A DNA stretch of 64,000 nt from Xenorhabdus sp014467285 (GTDB lineage Bacteria > Pseudomonadota > Gammaproteobacteria > Enterobacterales > Enterobacteriaceae): contig NZ_NKHR01000002.1 in NCBI RefSeq assembly GCF_014467285.1, positions 186,001-250,000 on the forward strand, given 5' to 3'. Every line of letters starts with the position of its first letter. Position 1 is the stretch's first letter. The notes beneath the pieces were generated by a model that was not told the DNA's origin, searched no databases, and saw only the letters and a program-made list of their open reading frames with translations. Of this stretch, positions 43,501-54,100 are shown piece after piece. A program made the position numbers and the translations under genes.

Positions 43501-44976
43501 CACTGCCAAAGAATCAATCCCAAAACTGTCGAGCAACGCCTCTGCATCCAATTGTGCAATATTGATTTTTAGTGTATCAGCCAATAGCTGTTTGAGTTTC
43601 AACAATACGCGCTGGTGTAATCCATCTGGCGATTTGGCTGGTGACAAGCTGACATTCAACTTCGGCACAAGATTATCGGCAATATCCTCAAATAAGTATG
43701 CTGCTGCCGAACCTTGCGGATCGATGGCTAATAAATGGGATTTACCTGATGCCATCGCTTGATACAGCAAATGTAATCCGGTCTTTTTGGTGAGTGGCTG
43801 ACCGAAACGCGAGGTAATTTCCGGCAAATAGCTTTCATCAACGCTCATTCCGCCTTCAAACCATAACGGCCAGCCGATAGAGACACTGTTACCGCTACGT
43901 TGCCCCATGGCAACCAAACCACGGCGATATTCCAGATATTCATCCATAAAGCCGTTAGCTGCGGCATAATCCGCCTGCCCCACATTGCCCAAAGCCCCCG
44001 CACAGGATGAAAATGCCAGAAGAAAGTCCAACGGCAGGTTACGGCTGGCTTCATCAAGGTTGACAAGCCCGATAATTTTAGGGGCTAACACCTGCTGTAA
44101 CTCATGGTGGGTTTTACGGATCAGATAATTATCATGCAATACACCAGCGGCATGGATAATGCCATCCAGTTTACCGTACTCACGTACCAGATTAGCAATC
44201 AGTTCGGTAACTGACTGAGTATCTATGACATCCAATTGACGGTAATCCAGTTTCAATGCTCCATTCCGGCCATTTAATGCCATGAATTCGCGATCTGCTT
44301 CCGCTGAACGTCCACAGCAAATAAGCCGTACCCCCAGAGCATGATGAGGGATATCTGCGGCCAAAAGTTTTCCCAGACCGCCAGCCCCCCCGCTAATCAG
44401 ATACACACCATTATCTTTCCAGGGTACACTCACAGAGTTAACCCCCTTTTTATTAACAACCTCTTCCCAATGAGGGACTTCCACATAGTCATTGGAAAAA
44501 CGCAAATGCTCTCTGCGATGTTTGGTTCCTGCTTGCAGCAGTTGTGCCAACTGTGCTGCCTGTGGTGTTCCTTCCACTTCGATCAATTGAATGCTGAGCC
44601 GGGGATCTTCCTGCGCTGCACTACGCAGCATTCCCAATACCCCCCGATACCCAAATGGCTGACCAGATGGGCAAACCACTTGAACCATACAGCGTCCATT
44701 ATTACTGCCTCCTAAAAAACGCTGCAACTCACCTAACAAACGAGTCACCACACGCTCAAACCCCTGCCAGGCATTACTCTCCTGACTATTGACCAAAGTA
44801 CAATGTATGTAATCAGTATCACCTAACCGTGACTTCAAACTATCTCGAAAGTTTTCGCTGAAATCACACAGCAATATCAACCTGCGCTCATTCACAACAG
44901 CACTAGAATTCGTTGAAAAGGGAAATTTTTTCCAGCTACTGGCAAAGAGTAGATGCTTAGTCATATCGTGACTCAT
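34525..44976 (-). CDS. trans-AT polyketide synthase 2: KR-ACP / KS-ACP / KS-DH-KR-cMT-ACP-TE
   Basis: About 3483 residues. ATG 44976 is preferred: an ATG 21 codons upstream falls inside a palindromic repeat without a ribosome site. Approximate domains: KR 185-430 (GGAGGLG; Ser323, Tyr337), ACP (Ser489), KS4 575-1005 (Cys746, His881, His921), ACP (Ser1239), KS5 1305-1715 (Cys1464, His1599, His1637), DH 1885-2150 (His1898 in HHVNGKAVLP, Asp2064), KR 2170-2625 (GGAGGIG; Tyr2533), C-methyltransferase 2660-3010 (LEIGAGTGG), ACP (Ser3111) and TE 3190-3480 (Ser3260 in GGYSLGG). No AT domain is present; each KS ends in the post-KS linker LPTYPF-x-x-x-R-(Y/F)-W. The leading KR-ACP completes the module begun by the last KS of PKS 1. 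The KS4 module has no reductive domain, so it should leave a ketone; the last module should give an alpha-methyl enoyl chain released by the TE. Confidence 0.95.
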   Translation of the reverse strand: MSHDMTKHLLFASSWKKFPFSTNSSAVVNERRLILLCDFSENFRDSLKSRLGDTDYIHCTLVNSQESNAWQGFERVVTRLLGELQRFLGGSNNGRCMVQVVCPSGQPFGYRGVLGMLRSAAQEDPRLSIQLIEVEGTPQAAQLAQLLQAGTKHRREHLRFSNDYVEVPHWEEVVNKKGVNSVSVPWKDNGVYLISGGAGGLGKLLAADIPHHALGVRLICCGRSAEADREFMALNGRNGALKLDYRQLDVIDTQSVTELIANLVREYGKLDGIIHAAGVLHDNYLIRKTHHELQQVLAPKIIGLVNLDEASRNLPLDFLLAFSSCAGALGNVGQADYAAANGFMDEYLEYRRGLVAMGQRSGNSVSIGWPLWFEGGMSVDESYLPEITSRFGQPLTKKTGLHLLYQAMASGKSHLLAIDPQGSAAAYLFEDIADNLVPKLNVSLSPAKSPDGLHQRVLLKLKQLLADTLKINIAQLDAEALLDSFGIDSLAVTRLNQRLSQWFGALPKTLFYQYPTLNALTDCLASQYLEGCQGWLSGSSSKAVKSKAADTIKTASKITKNPACEKREYKSTVEPIAIIGLSGRYPSAPDLETFWRNLSRGEDCIREIPSERWSLDGFFEADAQLAVEKSKSYSKWGAFLDNFALFDAAFFGISPREAAGMDPQERLFIETAWSVLESAGYTRQRLREQHDSRVGVFAGVTKTGFDKHQSVAAGGSVPRTSFGSLANRVSYLLDLHGPSMPIDTMCSASLTAIHEACEHLRSGACELAIAGGVNLYLHPSNYVDLCRFRMLSSDGYCRSFGEGGDGFVPGEGVGCVLLKPLAQAQADGDAIHAVILGSSINHGGRSNGYTVPNLQAQANVVCEALERSGISAADISYIEAHGTGTRLGDPVEIDGLTQAFSSHTQDRQFCAIGSVKSNIGHLEAAAGIAGLTKIVLQLQNKQLVPSLHATRLNPNIDFSVTPFRVQTQLAPWTQPDTIGQNNDYKPRVAGISSFGAGGANAHVIVAEYQATAPEVSRRDVGKPVLLPLSARNSEALLARVQQLNDWLDKQQTEPDLNAVAATLQMGREMMDERACFIARTASEWREQLNTFIASPETNERWWRGSVRVNREVTAQLQGDADLQRLQAHWIEQQAWSQLAAYWVKGMPINWRRLYDETVPALVHLPTYPFSGQRFWFEPQSQVLSTKPEPIQAPVLPKIENHLNASDIESILVGMLSDVLQMPENEINCSRSFADYGLDSILGVNLVHNLNENFDIRLETSILFDHSSVERLAKFIVQEYGNTFMLAAPNVTTKQIAPVSNSDSDKETIAVIGMAARYAGTQNTNELWQHLLAGHNLVEPVTRWELAKQAPASKCHAGSFVDGIEQFDPVFFEISGLEASHMDPQQRIFLEECWNALEDAGYVGERLQNRECGVYVGCYSGDYYELVGEQAPAQTLWGNMGSVVASRIAYYLDLKGPAISVDTSCSSSLVSLHLACQDLRSGTTDMALAGGVFIQNTPRLYQLAGRAGMLSSTGACHSFDKEADGFVPGEGAGVIVLKRLSDAQRDGDHIYGVIRGTGLNQDGTTNGITAPSAISQEQLLKKVYDDCGVKPRDIQLVETHGTGTPLGDPIEFRALNRTFAGVPKASCALGSVKTNLGHTQFAAGMTSVLKVLLSLQHRQIPPMLHFKSVNRDIALDGSPFYINTHACAWATPVNGVRRAAVSSFGASGTNAHVVIEESPLRSFEADRTQPLPYLLSARTPTALRQSVQRLLNHLQREEGIVADHVAYTLATGRKHFTHRLAVVAAGLPQLIKSLQNWLNGKADTLLYQGEVTVQAHADGIAKPMVAEAIAHAYITGRCNEFSSAFTANQRFCVPLPTYPFERARYWTSPNQPSVATLNSDSLRNNSKILSGNEFFLADHHVNGKAVLPGVMSLELAHSIAANHVATTGNFTSLSLHDVVWLETFVVETAGAKLQVELDRTTHEFSVQRVDIASGECRIHCKGKFSALTIDKPTAISLQSLHAQCQQSLLTREQCYRALQSVGIHHGERLQAIECLFVGEGEVLAQLQLPVSASDDHYVLHPSMLDSAVQAVLGLYADANGRLNSNPDQTMVPFAVDSVHIFATTTQTMWAHVRRVGNFASTNSQQTEKVDIDLYDNKGHLCVRLNGYTSRRITVASTATASKACLLVPLWNARSVIEKNKIEKSGWQDAYSSMYTKPVHTKQAVLVGGSAAEQVELRQYFPNLNTLVVHDQETIEQLAARLPNTAEHYIWLAPNKWDGDLLAMQQQGTLSAFRLIKALLCSGADVREINFTVVTRQARLLPGDTSVDPTHAGIHGLFGTLAKEYPHWRIRVVDIETSVAVPWDDVLSLPPDPRAEVQAWRRGEWYCQSLLELHGTEVEADLLLKPGNVVVAIGGAGGIGEVWTRHMMRRYGVRVVWIGRSPLNPDIEARRHALAADGLLPDYIQADATDLTALRQACDHIVSRYGPVYGVLHTAIVLGDQSLARMDETRFRSTYDTKVALSVNLAEVFASQPLQFFTFFSSMQSFFKAPGQANYAAGCVFADAFAEQLRLRLSCPVRVMNWGYWGSVGIVSSEDYRKRMAQSGLASIEPEEGMAAFDTLMSGQYPQLALLKANNTRSIDGLYDGDAIKILTHPAPSLIEKLHTRQPDRSYEIDQLRVRVNGHAKSMDHSLLQILWAQLQALGLFQDTQAANVTQWRERGGILEIYQRWMEHSLHVLAEAGYLHQQEDGFYAAVVVRRIDPETAWQAWDTACSNWLCDDAKRDQAVLVDTTIRSLGDILTGRCLATDVMFPRSSLKLVQNVYKNNLIADYFNQALADILIDYLRLRIEEDPSVKLRILEIGAGTGGTSSVIFRRLSEWKDHIETYCYTDISRAFLLHARKEYSDIAPYLNGQIFNVEQPLAGQSVEPGSYDVVVATNVLHATRNIRNSLQNAKALARKGALLLLNELSDNIVFNHLTFGLLEGWWLYNDPAVRIMGSPCLTPTSWQHILGELGWTQSFVAAKGADDLCQQVIVAESDGAVRQPRIEGNSAFCGQIADEVPIPKIESGLLHHAQHDEQHESQQAGKIAVRGEVHDEQIRERARNFFRQLVADTLCLSAEQIEADVPLERYGIDSILVVQLTDAVRKVLNNVGSTLFFEVKTIDGLVEHFLCTQPGALAKLVIPGLIMPEHTNIQPPSITRFPELCHMNNIKTGRPVFWIHSGNGGIGSYQPLAQRSQRPFYAIQPKGYIEGDILVGQEAKGIYYAAIIRSVQPKGPYDLGGYSLGGVLAYEVARQLQLQGEEVATLVMIDSLDGTTSNHASALSHCGRNKDEIAKVGLFRAVNTILMFSDVPLHGRDTSAMIHRDEIDTSLPYPELFDVLLATTYERSSNKNKAQLRERVIQLARYFEAVHDEHYEVLPLPRKDALRCYYLNNFSGIFFGPYEPFMVLYPRHDVSTVDGTYYWKEWSENIDDFYMIDIDLAIHNDLLTEPRSLKKVLRLCDTLYSA

Positions 44977-45010
44977 TAGTTCTTCTATCCTTAATATGGG
45001 CGTTATTCCC

Positions 45011-45081
45011 CTCATCTTCCAAGTTGCTGCCCTATTCATTGCAATTTAATGGGCTGCAACCTGGAATCTATCGGGTATACA
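45011..45081. repeat. Palindromic intergenic element between the two PKS genes
   Basis: CCAAGTTGCTGCCC (45019-45032) and GGGCTGCAACCTGG (45051-45064) are imperfect inverted repeats (12 of 14 pair). The right arm continues into a CGGGTATAC end. The half-site pattern (AAGTTGC-GCC ... GGCTGCAAC ... GGGTATA) resembles a common palindromic repeat in intergenic DNA of Photorhabdus, Serratia and Yersinia, as far as I recall. It sits inside the PKS operon and is probably transcribed as a hairpin. Confidence 0.65.
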
Positions 45082-45145
45082 TCTTTCTGGAATTTGTTAC
45101 GAATCGCTTTTATTACGCATTGTTTTCACGCCACTTTTCATGACA

Positions 45146-48100
45146 TTAAACACTCAAATTCTCCGGAGATGTCACTGTTACTCGGTTCTCTAAGATCGCC
45201 TCTAACGTTTCGAGATATTGTTCAGGGTTGAACGGCTTTTCATTGAGCAATGTTGTCTGCTCATTTTGAATAACAGCGTTTGTGGAATGGTCTGGTGCCC
45301 AGTAGCGATCGCGGGCAAACGGATATCCGGGCAATTGCACAATGTGCCTTTTGCCTGTCAAGTGCATCTTCTGCCAATCAACGGCTTCACCAACGCACCA
45401 GGCTGCAAGTAATTTATTTAAATCTCGTCGCTGCATAGCGTTGGCAACATCCTCCGTGAGTTTCAGATCACGCATAACACCGGTGCCACGGGAACGGCGT
45501 AAACTGCCTGTATACAAATCTTTTTTCTGTGTTCCGATGCCTGTGCCTGAGAGAAATTGACGTAAATTTGCACAGAGTTCATTAATACTTCTGGCGGCAA
45601 AACCCAGCCTCTGCTCCATAGGCTCACGTCCTATTTGGAGCGTATAGGCCAGATCGGCAATTAATGGTGCGCAACCATGAGATTGCTGCTGCTCAAGGAA
45701 ATGGCACAGATTTGCTGCTGATTGGCGTAGCCTGACTCCATCACGAGCCGAGAGCAGGATGACTTGAGGCTCCTGTGGAATATCCTCGTGATAATGATTT
45801 GGCTGTGGTGGTGATTCCAGAACAACATGCGCATTAGCACCACCGAACCCGAAACTGCTGACCGCGGCACGCAACGGACATGTGCCCTCTGCTGATGTAC
45901 CTTGTGCTGAATAGTTGTGCGGTATCCAGCTACGTCGTTCACGAACAACCTCAAAACCAGACTCCGCCAGTGGCAAATCTTGATTGAGCTGTGTGCAATG
46001 TAAGGTCGGAGGCAATTCACCATGCCGCATTGCCAGCAGCACTTTCAACACGCCAGCCAATCCTGCTGCTGCTTCGGCATGACCAATATTGGTTTTAACT
46101 GAACCCAACGTACAAAGTGGCTGAATTGATTTATCCTTGCTGCCAAAAGCTGTACGCAAGTTGCGGTAAGCATTGCCAAGCGCGGTCACTTCCACCAAAT
46201 CGCCTAAACTGGTGCCTGTACCATGTGTTTCAATGTAACTAATACTATCTGGATCGATACCCTGCATTGCCTTTTCGATCACCACAGTCTGCGCTTTACT
46301 ATTAGGAGCGGTCAGCGAGCTGGCGCGCCCACCGTGGTTTTCGGCGCTACCGATAACAATACCCCAAATTGAGTCACCATCACGCTGTGCAGCGGCCAAA
46401 GGTTTAAGCAACAGTGCAACAACACCTTCTGAACGGACATAACCATCAGCCCCTGCTGAGAAGGTCTTACAACGCCCGTCCGGACTAAGCATGCCAGCCA
46501 TCTGTGTAGCAACAAAAGTATCAACACTGAGCAGCAAATTAACACCACCTGCAATTGCCATGTCACAACGCCCGCTGCGGATACTTTCTACCGCCCGATG
46601 CAATGCCACTAATGAGCTTGAACATGCTGTATCAACGGGTTCACTCGGCCCATGGATATCAAGCAGATAGGAAATACGATTGGCAAGCATGGAATGGGCA
46701 TTGCCGGTAGCCGTGAAGGCATCCAGCGCGACACCACTGGCATTAAGTAATTGGTGATAATCGTATCCGGAAACACCAAAGTATACGCCTGTATTTTCCG
46801 GCAAACGTGCTGGCGCATAGCCGCCATCTTCCAGTGCTGACCAAACTGTTTCCAGCGCCAATCGGTGCTGTGGATCCATCAACTCCGCTTCAAGACGGGA
46901 GAGATAAAAGAAATCAGCATCGAATTGCTCTGCCCCTTTTATTTGTCCAGCCCATTTAGGAAAATCTGACTTTCTGATAATCCCTTCGTAGCGTTTATCA
47001 AAACGATCACCAGGATAAGCCGTCACCATATCGGCCCCTTCGCATAGTTTTTGCCAAAAGGTGTCCAAATCGTCAGCGTCAGGGAAGCGCCCTGCCATCC
47101 CCACAATCGCTACCGCGCCATTTTGGCTTTGCTCCTTTTCCTGAACAGGAGATGTTGATGCTGCTGCCTGCGTTATAGGCTCAACCTGCAATGACGACTT
47201 GGCTGGTTCAATCGCTAATTTTAATTCATCGGCATAATGACTAACGATATGTTCACTCAGGCTGCGGATATTTGGGCATTCAAAGAAAATAGCCGGAGTT
47301 AACGAACTGCCCAATCTGGTATTTAATTCAACCGATAATTTGGCAAGGGCAATTGATTCAAAACCATAAGAATAAAAGTACGTATCAGCATCAATCTCAT
47401 TGAGATCGAATTTCAGGAGATCAGCCACTATAGTACGTAAGATTTCAACCAAAATGGCATACTGATTCACCGTTGCAGAAGGTGCTGCCACAGGTTGGGG
47501 GATATTTTTGGCTGATTCCACTGCATTGGATTCAGGTTCCGGTAATTCCAGTGCCAGTACTCTATCAGCCGCCAGTGTTGGTGAAATGGCTATTCCTTCA
47601 TTTTTCCCTATCTGCGGCAAAGGATGGCTGGAGCAAATTAATCCAGCAAGCAACCCCAACACATGTCCTTGCTCATCCAGCAACGTAACATCTGCCTGCC
47701 ATTGGTTTCCATGGAAAGCCCAATCCAGCATAATTGCTCTGGTTCGCTCAAATTGTTCTCCCTGAAGGCTGCCCAATTGCGAAGCTGTTAAATTGTTTGT
47801 CCCTCCATGTCTTGCAACGCTTAAATAGAGTAAACCCTGCAAAATAGCACCTGCTACCCACGGAGTGAGACGCACCTGCTGTTTGTGCGGATCCTGACAT
47901 ATTTCTGGCTCGCTTACATAAACCAGTAAACGCTGAGATGCCAGTTGAACAATGCCGTCTACACACTGTTGATAAGGTTTAGCGTCAATCTTGTGTTCAG
48001 CCAATTGAGCATAAAAGGCCTCTTGATCTTGCTCCAAAGGCAAACTCAGTAACTCTGGTTGTGATGGTCTGTTGAATGGCTGTTGCGCCGTTAAATAAAC

Positions 48101-51100
48101 AGTAAAAATGACGGTGGATGTCAGCCCGTTGAGATGCACCAATTCCACATGCTTACTGCCATTTCCGGCATTGAGTAATCGCCACTGTAACCGTGTTTCT
48201 GTTGTTCCCGATTTCGGCAACTCTCCCCACTGTGCTTGTCTGAGCTGGATATCACTGCCCAATCCGGCCAAGTGAGTAAATGCCAGAGCACCATCCAGCA
48301 ATGCCAGTGTTACATAACGACGTTGGCGATCTGTGGTATAGACATAATCTAGCAATTCGTCACTGCGCAGTGTCAGCTCATAACAGATACCCTTCACATC
48401 GGAGCAGTTCACACCTACCCATGGGTGAGCCCGACGGGTAAAAGCCAATGGCTGCAATACACTCGGTGCATCACTGTATTCCGGATACCAGCAATACACC
48501 TTCTCAAATGGATAAGCGGGCAACGATAATTTCAATGGGCGACTATTTTGCGGCCACAGAAGATCCCAGTCCAACTCAGCACCACCACACCAGAATTGTG
48601 TCAGGTTATCCAATTGGCGCCGATGCAAAGCATCTTCAATCACATCTGTATCGTAGTGATGGCGCTGTTGCAGAATATTGGCGGTATAATGTACTCCGGC
48701 CGGAATAACAGGCTCTTTAGCTGTCCAATCAATGGCGCACAATCTCTCCAGCCAATCAGAAACATCAGCGATGTTATGTGCCACCAGCGCCAAACGACAT
48801 GGCAACTCGTTTTTACCTGTCTGCAAAGTGTAAGCCAGACTATCCAGAGATGGGGCGGTATCGTTCACATAATGACGCAGATCATTCAGTACCGCAGCCA
48901 ATGCCTTCGGCGTCATTGCAGAAAAAACAATCACCTGAGGTTGCCCGCTATCAACAGTAGCAGGTAATACTTTGCCATGCTCTTTAACAACATGCTCTTC
49001 AACAACAATGTGAACATTAACGCCACCCGCACCAATTGATGTAACGCCGGCACGCAGAGGCACTTCGGCCACCCCATCTGGGCCAGAAATACGAGGGCGC
49101 TGCCAAGGTGCCAGATTACGCTGCACTACGAATGGCGTTTTGGTAAATTCAATGGAGGGGTTTAACTCTTCTGAATGCAGGGAAGGAACAAGAGTACGGT
49201 TTTTCATCTGCAACAACACCTTGGTCAAACCGACCAGTCCAGAGCCAGAAAGCAGATGGCCAATATTGGATTTCACCGAACCTATCGCACAAAACTGTTT
49301 ATCCTGCGTCTGGCGGGAAAATGCCAGACTAGCACCTTTGATCTCAATGGGATCACCCAGAGAAGTTGCTGAGCCATGCCCTTCAAAATAGCTGATAGTC
49401 CGCGCATCCAATCCCGCATCGTCCAACGCCCGCTCTATTGCCCGTGCCTGCATCTGCGGGCTAGGAACACTAAAGCCGTTACGAATGCCCGCATTGGTCA
49501 TGCCACTGCCTTTGATTACACCATAAATAGGGTCGCCATCCGCTTCCGCTTCTGTTAGGGGCTTGAGCACCAAAGCGCCTACACCTTCCCCCAGAATTGT
49601 CCCGTCAGCGCCCAGGCCATAACTGCGCAGTACATCAGCCTCTTTACTGGTGAAATGTGCTTGTGAAGTAGCGATAAAATCAAAGGGATGAACCATCAAA
49701 TTGATACCACCTACCAGCATCATTCGACATTCACGATTACGCAGCATCCGTATAGCTTGGTGTACACAAGCGGATGATGATGAACACATGGTATCAATAA
49801 AAATTGATGGGCCTGTAAACCCGTAGTAGTACGACAACATGTTGGCAAATACGCCTATCTCACTGCCGCTGGTAACAGCGCCACGCATCAGCATATTCTG
49901 GAAACCATACAATGAATAACTATTATTCATTGAACCGACCATGACACCAATATCACTATCATAGCGACGGCGTAACGTTTCGCGTGAATAACCTGCATCT
50001 TCAAATGCCGTGACACCCGCCTGCAAAAAGAGACGCACTTCCGGGGAAAGTAACTCAGCATCACGCTGCGAAATATTGAAATAACGCGGATCAAAATTCG
50101 CAATGTCATTCAGGAAAGTCCCCGATTTCACCACGGTTTTCCCCAACACATCACGTTCACCGAAATAAATATCTTTACGAGGCCAACGTGATTCCGGCCA
50201 TGGCTGGAAACTGTGGCGGCCTTCACTCAATAACTGCCAGAATTCTTCCAGCGTATCGGCCCCAGGATAACGTCCCGCCATGCCGATAACGGCAATATCG
50301 TGGTTTGATGCCTCGGAAACAGAAAGTGGTGGGTGTGAAGGAAGGGGTAATGATGAGCTCTCTGGCTTGAGTATTGAATCGGATACAGAATGAGAAATGA
50401 CCGATTCCTGAACCTGTTCAACAATGGCCTGCTCAACAGTAAGATGTTGGGGCTTAAGATCTTTGGCAAATAAGCCCAACAGGCTTTCTCGATGCTCTTC
50501 TATTAAATAAGAAGCGACGCCCTGCAAGTTGATATATTCGAAGAACAGCGTCTTAGGCAATGAACCCAAACTATCTTCCAGCTTGCTGGTCATATCAACA
50601 ATGGTAAAAGAGTCGATACCATAACGTTCCAATTTTTCTGTTGCGTGAATATGTTGCGGATCCTGACGGGTAACACGGGCAAATAGCTGGCGTAAATAGT
50701 CGTTGGTTAGCTGCAACAGACGCTTATCATCAACTTCAGTGTTAGCAGAGGATATGTTTTCAGAAGCAATTACAGGTTCAGTTTGCTGTAAGGTTTGCTC
50801 GTTTAAGCCCGCATATTCGCGTAACTTATCAGCCTGACCAAACAAAACCACCCTCTGCTCTGACGTATTTACCCACAATGCCCGTTCCAACGCCATTAAT
50901 CCCTGCTCATCAGGCAAGGGGACAGTACCATTGCGTTTGAACATATATGCCAGGCTGGCATTATCGACTTGCATACCACCATTACGCCATAACGGCCAAT
51001 CTATCACGCGCGTTACACCATGACGTTCCCCTATAGCACTTAACTGCTGGCGTTGAAGCGCAAAACTGTCCAGAAAGGCATTTGCTACGCCATAATCAGC

Positions 51101-54100
51101 TTGTGCCGCATTGCCGAAAACACCAGCGACCGAACCAAACAACAACATAAAGTCAAGTTCGCAATTGCGGGTAACCCTATCCAGATTCACAGTACCATCC
51201 AGCTTTGGCGCCAATACAGCAGCACAACTCGCTAAAGGTTTATTGATAAGATAGCCATCATCCAACACACCTGCGGCGTGAAATATGCCATTGAGTCTGC
51301 CGAATCGGGTAAGGATTGTCTTGAACACGGACTGGATATCTTCCAGCCGCGTGACATCTGCCTGCTGATAATGAACCTGTCCTTTATCTAACCTGCCCTG
51401 TAATTGTGCAACCGCTTCACTCTGTGCGGAACGTCCACTGAATATCACACAGGCATTATAATTCCGACATAAATATTCCCCGACCAGTAACCCCAACGCA
51501 CCTGTGCCACCAGTGATCCAGTAAATGCCGGCATCACGCAGCAAACCAGAGTCGGTCCACTGTTGCGATAATAACGCGTTACGACATAGCCAACGGCGAT
51601 TTTGCTTGTCATAGCTGACTTCCACCACATGATCCGCAACTGACTCTTCACGCACTATATGCTCGAAACGTTCAACATCCTGTGGGTTGAATTCATCTAT
51701 CAACACCAGCTTACCACTCAACGATGGCTTTTCCTGTTGCATGGTTTTCAACAGAGAAGCCAGTGGTGCATAAGCCGGAGAGTCTGCCTGACCGGAGGCT
51801 ACCAGCAGAATATGGCGGATCTTACTGCCACGTTCCTGCATTAGATGCTGTAATTGCTTATAGCACGTATTAAATGCGGTTTTCAGTGTCTCTATTTTCC
51901 ACTGGCCGCTATCCACAATGGCAGGAAGCTGTAACAATTCAACATTCAGGCGAGTGACGCAATCCTGAGCCAATCCAGCATCCAGCGCAGCATTAATCAC
52001 TAACACGGAGGTATCCAGTTCTCCCCGTTTTAATGAGGGAGCTTCATACCATGTCCGAGTAACCTCAAGTAGTATGTTTTCTTCTACAATGGTCTTTTCT
52101 AAGGCCGTTGAATCTGAAACAGATGTCTGAACTGTCATCGGGCGTGCCGTATAGCCAATCAATCGCTGACACAAATATCCAGATTCGTCGAATAAATCGA
52201 TATCCAGCCGCGACAAATGTGGATGGTTCCCCTCTGTAGGCCGCAACCATGCCCACATGATTTCACTTGTATTTCTATGAATTTCCAAAATATCAAGCGC
52301 AAACGGTACAGACGGCGCAATCATCTTGCCCCAATCGTCGCCAGTTTTCGTCCCCAACGCCAAAGCCGCTTGAAGAGCGCTGTCCAGCATGGCTGGCTGC
52401 AAGGCCAATGCGTGTGGGCGTTCCTGTGGCATTTGCAGCTTTGCTATGACACTACCATTACCGACATGAAGTTCAACCAGCCCTTGCAGTGATGAGCCAT
52501 GCTCTATACCACTGGCTCGCAGTGCAGCATAACCTTGTGAAACATCAAGAGAACGGGTATGACTTGCCAGCAGGTTATCCAGATTTTGAGTAACCTGAGC
52601 CGCTTGGACATATTGCAGCCGTCCTTGACTATAAACCGTGCCACCGTCATCAGTAATCTTATAATCATAGCCGCCATCACAACGTTTCAGTGATAACTGA
52701 ACAGAGAGTTCTGATGCTAACAGCACCAATGGCCGTATCCATACCACATTGTGAATGGAGATCATTTTTCCATACTGTTCCCCTGATACTTCTTTATTTT
52801 TAGCCGCTGCGCTAACCAGCTCTAATACCATGACCCCCGGTACAATTAATTTCTGGTTAACCAGATGGTCACGCAGAAAACAGAGTGTTTGGTCAAAACG
52901 CAGAGAAAATTGCCATTGATCCCCCTCTTGCCCTTTTTTAGCTACGCCCAGTAAAGGATGAGCCGGGAGATGGGCCTCAACGTATTTTTCTGTAGGACGG
53001 AACCAATAAGGTATACGGGCAAAGGTATAACCAGGTAGATGTAAACGTTGACCTTGTATCGGCCATTGACTCCAATCCAGCTCTCCACCATGTGCCCAGG
53101 CAATAGCGAATTTGGTAAAATTCCCCTTTTCCAACCAATTTGTAGCCAGATTCTGGATATCTTCATTATCCAATTTGCCATAGTTTTCTGCGTCGTGTTC
53201 GTTGCTTTCGCTGTCCTTAACCCGACCGCGCCAGCAGCCAGATGGTAACTGCCCCTGAGCTAACTGTTCTAACTGTTCTGCCCACGACTGGAGGCTGGTT
53301 GCTTCAAACACCACACGCTCGCGCATTGGCACCCGGCCTGCCCGCAGAGTATGTGCAATATCTGCCAACGCTGGCGGTGATTGTTCCGCTAACCGTTCGC
53401 GTACCCAATTTGCAAGCTCCGCACAATATGCCAGCAATCGCGGCTCATCCTGTGCTGAAAGCGGTAACCACTCACTACCCGTTTCTTCCGTTGTTCTGTT
53501 GTCTTTTTCTGGTGTGGTCAACTCCTCTTCCAACAACATATAAGCATTTGTTCCGCCAAAACCGAATGAACTGACACTGGCGCGCAACGGAGCACCCGGT
53601 TGTGATTGTGTCCATGGACGTAATTTATCAACAATGTAGAAAGGTGTTTCATCCAATGAAATCAACGGATTAAGTTTTTTAAAATTGATAGTGGCAGGCA
53701 ATTGACGATGACGCATCGCCATAATCACTTTGAATATACCGGCAATTCCCGCCGCACCTTCCAAGTGACCAATATTGCTTTTTACCGAACCTACCCCACA
53801 GCTTTGCGTTGGCAGCGATATCCCTGTTGTTTTGCTGAGCTTAGAGAATGCCTTTTTCAGTCCAAGAATTTCGATAGGATCCCCCACTGGCGTGCCTGGC
53901 CCATGAGCTTCAACATAGCCAAGGGTATCCGGTGCAATGCCGGAACGTTGGAAAACATCAACAATCAGCTCTGCCTGCGCATTTGGGTTAGTGACGGTAA
54001 GTGAACTTGTGCGCCCGCCATGATTACTTCCGACGCCTTTAATCAGGGCATAAATCGGATCACCATCGCGACGCGCATCTGTGGCCCGTTTTAGCATGAT

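Noticed and set aside
44977..45039. Longer N-terminus for PKS 2 starting at 45039
   Set aside because: The upstream ATG lies inside the palindromic repeat and lacks a ribosome site; the extra 21 residues look unlike a docking element.
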